DNA from: DATKDP01 sp035546335
GTDB taxonomy: Bacteria > Acidobacteriota > Thermoanaerobaculia > Gp7-AA8
Assembly: GCA_035546335.1 (NCBI GenBank)
Contig: DATKDP010000128.1
Coordinates: 1 to 36,929 of the forward strand
Direction of reading: 5' to 3'
Length of the DNA: 36,929 bases
Shown: positions 34,067 to 36,929 of the stretch, piece by piece
How positions within the stretch are numbered: position 1 is the stretch's first letter
Layout of the letters: each line of letters starts with the position of its first letter
Program-made: the position numbers and the translations under genes
Notes under the pieces: model-generated
Told to the model about the DNA's origin: nothing
Database searches by the model: none
What the model saw: only the letters and a program-made list of their open reading frames with translations

Positions 34067-35413
34067 TCACTCTTCAAGCATCGCTTCGATTGCGTCCTCG
34101 ATGCGCCGCACGGGCCGCACCTCGATGTCGGTTTTGATCTCGGCCGCGTTTCCTTCCGGCGCGATCAGAAGAGTGAATCCGAGGGCCGCGGCTTCGCGGG
34201 CGCGAACATCGGCCTGGGAGACACTGCGAATCTCGCCGAGGAGTCCGACTTCGCCGAACACGGCGAGGCGGTGAGAGAGGGGGCGGTTCTGATCGCTCGA
34301 CACGAGCGCGGCGACCACCCCGAGGTCGATGGCCGGCTCGTCGATCTCGAGACCGCCGGCGATGTTGACGTAGGTATCGGAGGAGAGAAAGCTGCGGCCG
34401 CTGCGTTTCTCGAGGACGGCGAGAAGGAGGGATACGCGGTTGGCGTCGAGTCCCATCGCCATGCGGCGTGGTGTGGGGAAGTGGGTCGGGGCAACGAGCG
34501 CCTGGACTTCCACGAGAATCGGCCGCGTGCCTTCCATCGCGGGAACGATCGCCGACCCCGCCGCCTGACTCCGTTGCGAGATCAGAGCAGCCGAGGGATT
34601 GCCGACTTCTTCGAGGCCGTCGTCGTGCATTTGATAAATCGCCACTTCGTTGACCGGACCGAAGCGGTTCTTGAAAGCGCGGACGAGCCGGTAGTTCTGA
34701 AACTTCTCTCCCTCGAAATAGAGCACTGTGTCGACGATGTGCTCGAGCGCCTTCGGCCCGGCGATGGTTCCTTCTTTGGTGATGTGCCCGATGAGGAAGA
34801 TCGGAATCGACCGCCGTTTTGCAACGAGCATCAGCAGACCGGCGCAGTCGCGCACTTGCCCCACCGACCCGGCGGATCCCGGGCTCGACGAGGAGTGCAC
34901 CGTCTGAATGGAATCGATGATGACCGCGATGGGAGCGGTTTTCTCGATCTCTGCGATGATGCGCTCGATCGACGTCTCCGCATAGAGGAGAATCTCGCTC
35001 CGCACGGTTCCGAGCCTGTGAGCGCGAACGGCGATCTGCCGGGGTGACTCTTCCCCCGAGACGTAGAGGACGTTTCCGTGTCGCGCCAGTCTCTCGGCGG
35101 CCTGCAGGAGAAGCGTCGACTTTCCGATTCCCGGCTCTCCTCCGACGAGGATCACGGCGCCGGCGACGAGACCTCCGCCGAGAACGCGATCGAAGTCGCC
35201 GAGACCCGTCTCGATCCGCGGCATCGCGACCGCATCGACCGAGCCGATCGGCACCGGGACGCTCCCCGATGCGAGGTCCCCTTTCGGTCCGGATGGTGTG
35301 ACCAGCTCTTCCGCGAACGAGTTCCATGCATTGCAGTCGGGGCACCGGCCGAGCCACTTCGGCGACTGACTCCCGCACTCGAGACAGGCGAAGAGAAGCG
35401 TCTTCCTGGCCAT
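34067..35413 (-). CDS. radA: DNA repair protein RadA
   Basis: 448 residues. A RecA-like, branch-migrating helicase acting in recombination repair. Zinc finger Cys10, Cys13, Cys24, Cys27 (CLECG, CPDC); Walker A GEPGIGKST 92-100; KNRFG motif 248-252; C-terminal Lon-like domain. ATG 35413 is the family start. Neighbours on both sides are heptanucleotide arrays; its stop lies in the right arm of array 2 and its start is 17 bases from array 3. Confidence 0.97.
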   Translation of the reverse strand: MARKTLLFACLECGSQSPKWLGRCPDCNAWNSFAEELVTPSGPKGDLASGSVPVPIGSVDAVAMPRIETGLGDFDRVLGGGLVAGAVILVGGEPGIGKSTLLLQAAERLARHGNVLYVSGEESPRQIAVRAHRLGTVRSEILLYAETSIERIIAEIEKTAPIAVIIDSIQTVHSSSSPGSAGSVGQVRDCAGLLMLVAKRRSIPIFLIGHITKEGTIAGPKALEHIVDTVLYFEGEKFQNYRLVRAFKNRFGPVNEVAIYQMHDDGLEEVGNPSAALISQRSQAAGSAIVPAMEGTRPILVEVQALVAPTHFPTPRRMAMGLDANRVSLLLAVLEKRSGRSFLSSDTYVNIAGGLEIDEPAIDLGVVAALVSSDQNRPLSHRLAVFGEVGLLGEIRSVSQADVRAREAAALGFTLLIAPEGNAAEIKTDIEVRPVRRIEDAIEAMLEE

Positions 35414-35429
35414 TCGAGGGATTGTACTA

Positions 35430-35670
35430 GAGGCTGGAGGCTGGAGGCTGGAGGCTGGAAGGCAGATAGCAGATAGCAGAGGCGAGAGACGAGAGGCGAG
35501 AGACGAGAGGCGAGGCGAAAGACGGGGGACGAGGGACGAGAGTGGACGGATCGAGGATTTCATCTGAAGTGATCAAGCCCACTGCCATCTGCTATCTGCC
35601 TTCTGCCCACTGCCATCTGCTATCTGCCTTCTGCCATCTGCTATCTGCTATCTGCCTTCTGCCCTCTGCC
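35430..35670. repeat. Heptanucleotide-period repeat array 3 (most regular copy)
   Basis: GAGGCTG repeats four times (35430-35457), then GCAGATA units and GAGGCGA/GAGACGA units up to about 35545. After a spacer, 13 in-phase seven-base units run from 35581 to 35671 (ACTGCCA, TCTGCTA, TCTGCCT, TCTGCCC and so on). Purine-rich left, pyrimidine-rich right. It separates divergent radA and the M23 peptidase gene; no gene is seen in 35414-35771. Confidence 0.85.
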
Positions 35671-35771
35671 TCCCCCCTCCCCAGCCCCTTTGATTTCTCC
35701 GGCACGATCCCCTACACTACCCTCGGTCCCCCCCCCGGATAGATGTGGATGTGGCAGTACCCAATTGACGG

Positions 35772-36521
35772 ATGCAAGCGGAATCGAAGCGCCTCTACAT
35801 CGCGGCAACTGCAGTCCTCGCCCTTCTCCTCCTTCCGGCGGGCGGCTGCTTGACCGCCACTGCGCATCAGCCTGCTGACGCGCTGGTCGATCTGTCCGGC
35901 GAGGACGAGATGGCGCAGCTGATCGCCACCCTCCGCTACGATCTCGAGCGCTCGTCGGACCGCCTCGCATCGATCGCTCCACAGCCACGAGTCTCCGCCG
36001 ATCCACGCCAGAACGCGCAACGCCCCCCTCAGAGCATCAATCTCAACCGCTTCCTCACTACGCTTCCCATCCCCGTCGCTGGTCTGACCGCTGGTCGTCT
36101 CGAAGACAATTTCGGCGTTTCACGCGACGGTGGAAGACGAACCCATCGCGGCATCGATATCTTCGCCGCGCGCGGAACCGCAGTGGTCGCCGTCGCGGAC
36201 GGCTACGTCAGCTACATCGGAGAACAGCCGAAAGCGGGACGTTGCCTCTGGCTGATCGGCGACAATGGCTATTCCTTCTTCTACGCCCACCTCGATCGAT
36301 GGCTCCCGGGACTCTACGAGGGAATGCCAGTACGCCGCGGCGAGATCCTCGGGTACGTCGGCAACACGGGAAATGCGAAGAAGACGCCGCCCCACCTTCA
36401 CTTCGCCGTGCTCAAAGACGACGAGGCCCTCAATCCCTACCATCTTCTCAAGAGTGGTCTCGTGCTGCAGGGAGAACATCCCGCCATCCTGAGCCGCGGA
36501 TTCGGCCGCAGCGCTCGCTGA
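35772..36521 (+). CDS. M23 (LytM-type) peptidase lipoprotein
   Basis: 249 residues. Lipoprotein signal with lipobox LPAGGC (Cys26). The C-terminal M23 domain (about 110-235) keeps all zinc/catalytic residues: His125 and Asp129 (HRGID), His173 (YAHLD), His208 and His210 (HLHF). Such enzymes cut peptidoglycan cross-links or, when degenerate, activate amidases; this one looks catalytically complete. ATG 35772 is chosen at the signal peptide. It follows array 3 and precedes REP-like repeats. Confidence 0.9.
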   Translation: MQAESKRLYIAATAVLALLLLPAGGCLTATAHQPADALVDLSGEDEMAQLIATLRYDLERSSDRLASIAPQPRVSADPRQNAQRPPQSINLNRFLTTLPIPVAGLTAGRLEDNFGVSRDGGRRTHRGIDIFAARGTAVVAVADGYVSYIGEQPKAGRCLWLIGDNGYSFFYAHLDRWLPGLYEGMPVRRGEILGYVGNTGNAKKTPPHLHFAVLKDDEALNPYHLLKSGLVLQGEHPAILSRGFGRSAR

Positions 36522-36523
36522 TC

Positions 36524-36738
36524 GCCGCAACACGTCGTCACATCCCGCACCCCGAAGGGGTGCCCGGAACACAGCCGGTGGTGAAGCGAAGCGCCACCAC
36601 CGGTCACGCCGCAACACGTCGGCACATCCCGCACCCCGAAGGGGTGCCCGGAACACAGCCGGTGGTGAGCGCGAAGCGCCACCACCGGTCACGGCACGGC
36701 ACGTCATGAAATCGCGGCACCCCGGAGGGGTGCACGGA
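36524..36738. repeat. Tandem REP-like repeat units upstream of a RAYT gene
   Basis: Two direct units of about 85 bases (36524-36607 and 36608-36694) each contain a short palindrome around CACCCCGAAGGGGTG and a longer one with CCGGTGGTG...CACCACCGG arms. A third, partial unit with CACCCCGGAGGGGTG follows to 36738. The same palindromes occur at 20723-20904. It fills the gap 36522-36830. Confidence 0.88.
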
Positions 36739-36830
36739 CGTTTGACGGCTACGCCACCCCGAGGTACCCTCGACCCGGCCCACACCGTCCTGCCTGCATT
36801 CCTTCCGTCTCTCCTCTCCACAAAACACTC

Positions 36831-36929
36831 ATGTCTTCAACACACACGAAGCTATATTTCCACGTCGTCTTCAGCACAAAGCTGCGCGAACCATGGCTCG
36901 TTCCCGACTGGCGTCAGGGTGTGCATTCG
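36831..36929 (+). CDS. REP-associated tyrosine transposase (RAYT, IS200/Y1-like), 5' part only
   Basis: The first 33 codons (MSSTHTKLYFHVVFSTKLRE...) run off the window end. HVVFSTK is the N-terminal signature of IS200/Y1-type transposases and RAYTs, which carry an HUH nickase fold with one catalytic Tyr; that Tyr is beyond the window. Placement directly after tandem REP palindromes favours RAYT over a plain insertion sequence. Confidence 0.82.
   Translation, partial: MSSTHTKLYFHVVFSTKLREPWLVPDWRQGVHS

Overview
The window is about 37 kb of GC-rich bacterial chromosome. No ribosomal RNA, plasmid or phage backbone genes are visible. The gene content suggests an Acidobacteriota-like lineage (possibly Thermoanaerobaculia) or another large-genome soil or sediment bacterium. 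The pointers are very large Ser/Thr kinase regulators, an MglA-type GTPase, secreted Ig/BACON-type proteins, frequent TTG/GTG starts, and intergenic spaces crowded with several families of short dispersed repeats. The taxonomic call is inference; no 16S or ribosomal protein gene is present to test it.

Layout. Positions 139-3639 (minus) hold a blue-copper protein gene followed with no gap (TGA/GTG) by a membrane sensor whose C-terminus is a complete Ser/Thr kinase. A tRNA-Leu(TAA) with a hairpin terminator and an acyl-CoA dehydrogenase follow. Positions 5839-11619 (minus) hold a 1759-residue regulator with kinase, AAA ATPase, TPR, GAF, sigma54-activator and Fis-HTH regions in one chain, plus a small membrane protein. 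Positions 11984-15643 hold an Smr protein, an MglA-like GTPase with a long tail, a lipoprotein and threonine synthase. Positions 16515-20618 encode a 1367-residue secreted matrixin-like metalloprotease. Positions 21033-27673 are one dense plus-strand run: E3 (lpdA), E2, CPBP protease, LipB-Nudix fusion, lipA, [2Fe-2S] ferredoxin, ferritin-like protein and HesB/IscA-like protein. Positions 28276-29536 (minus) hold hemB and a Cys-rich zinc protein. A tRNA-Met(CAT) is followed by the classic tilS-hprT-ftsH order (29810-33873), then radA (minus), an M23 peptidase lipoprotein, and the first 33 codons of a REP-associated (RAYT/IS200-like) transposase that runs off the end.

How genes work together. 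The lpdA to hesB run combines lipoate users (E2, E3), lipoate makers (LipB, LipA) and likely support for LipA's iron-sulfur clusters (ferredoxin, ferritin-like, A-type carrier). The HprT between tilS and ftsH has lost the catalytic Asp and other key residues, so it may survive as a regulator rather than an enzyme. The two kinase proteins are signalling hubs with unusual architectures.

The most unusual non-coding signal is the repeat load: (i) degenerate tandem arrays with a strict 7-nt period, purine-rich then pyrimidine-rich, at three intergenic sites plus one single-orientation site; (ii) REP-type palindromes, including tandem copies directly upstream of the RAYT gene; (iii) a 245-bp nested-palindrome MITE-like element with a half copy 22 kb away; (iv) a 197-bp imperfect direct repeat; (v) a GC-rich double-palindrome family.
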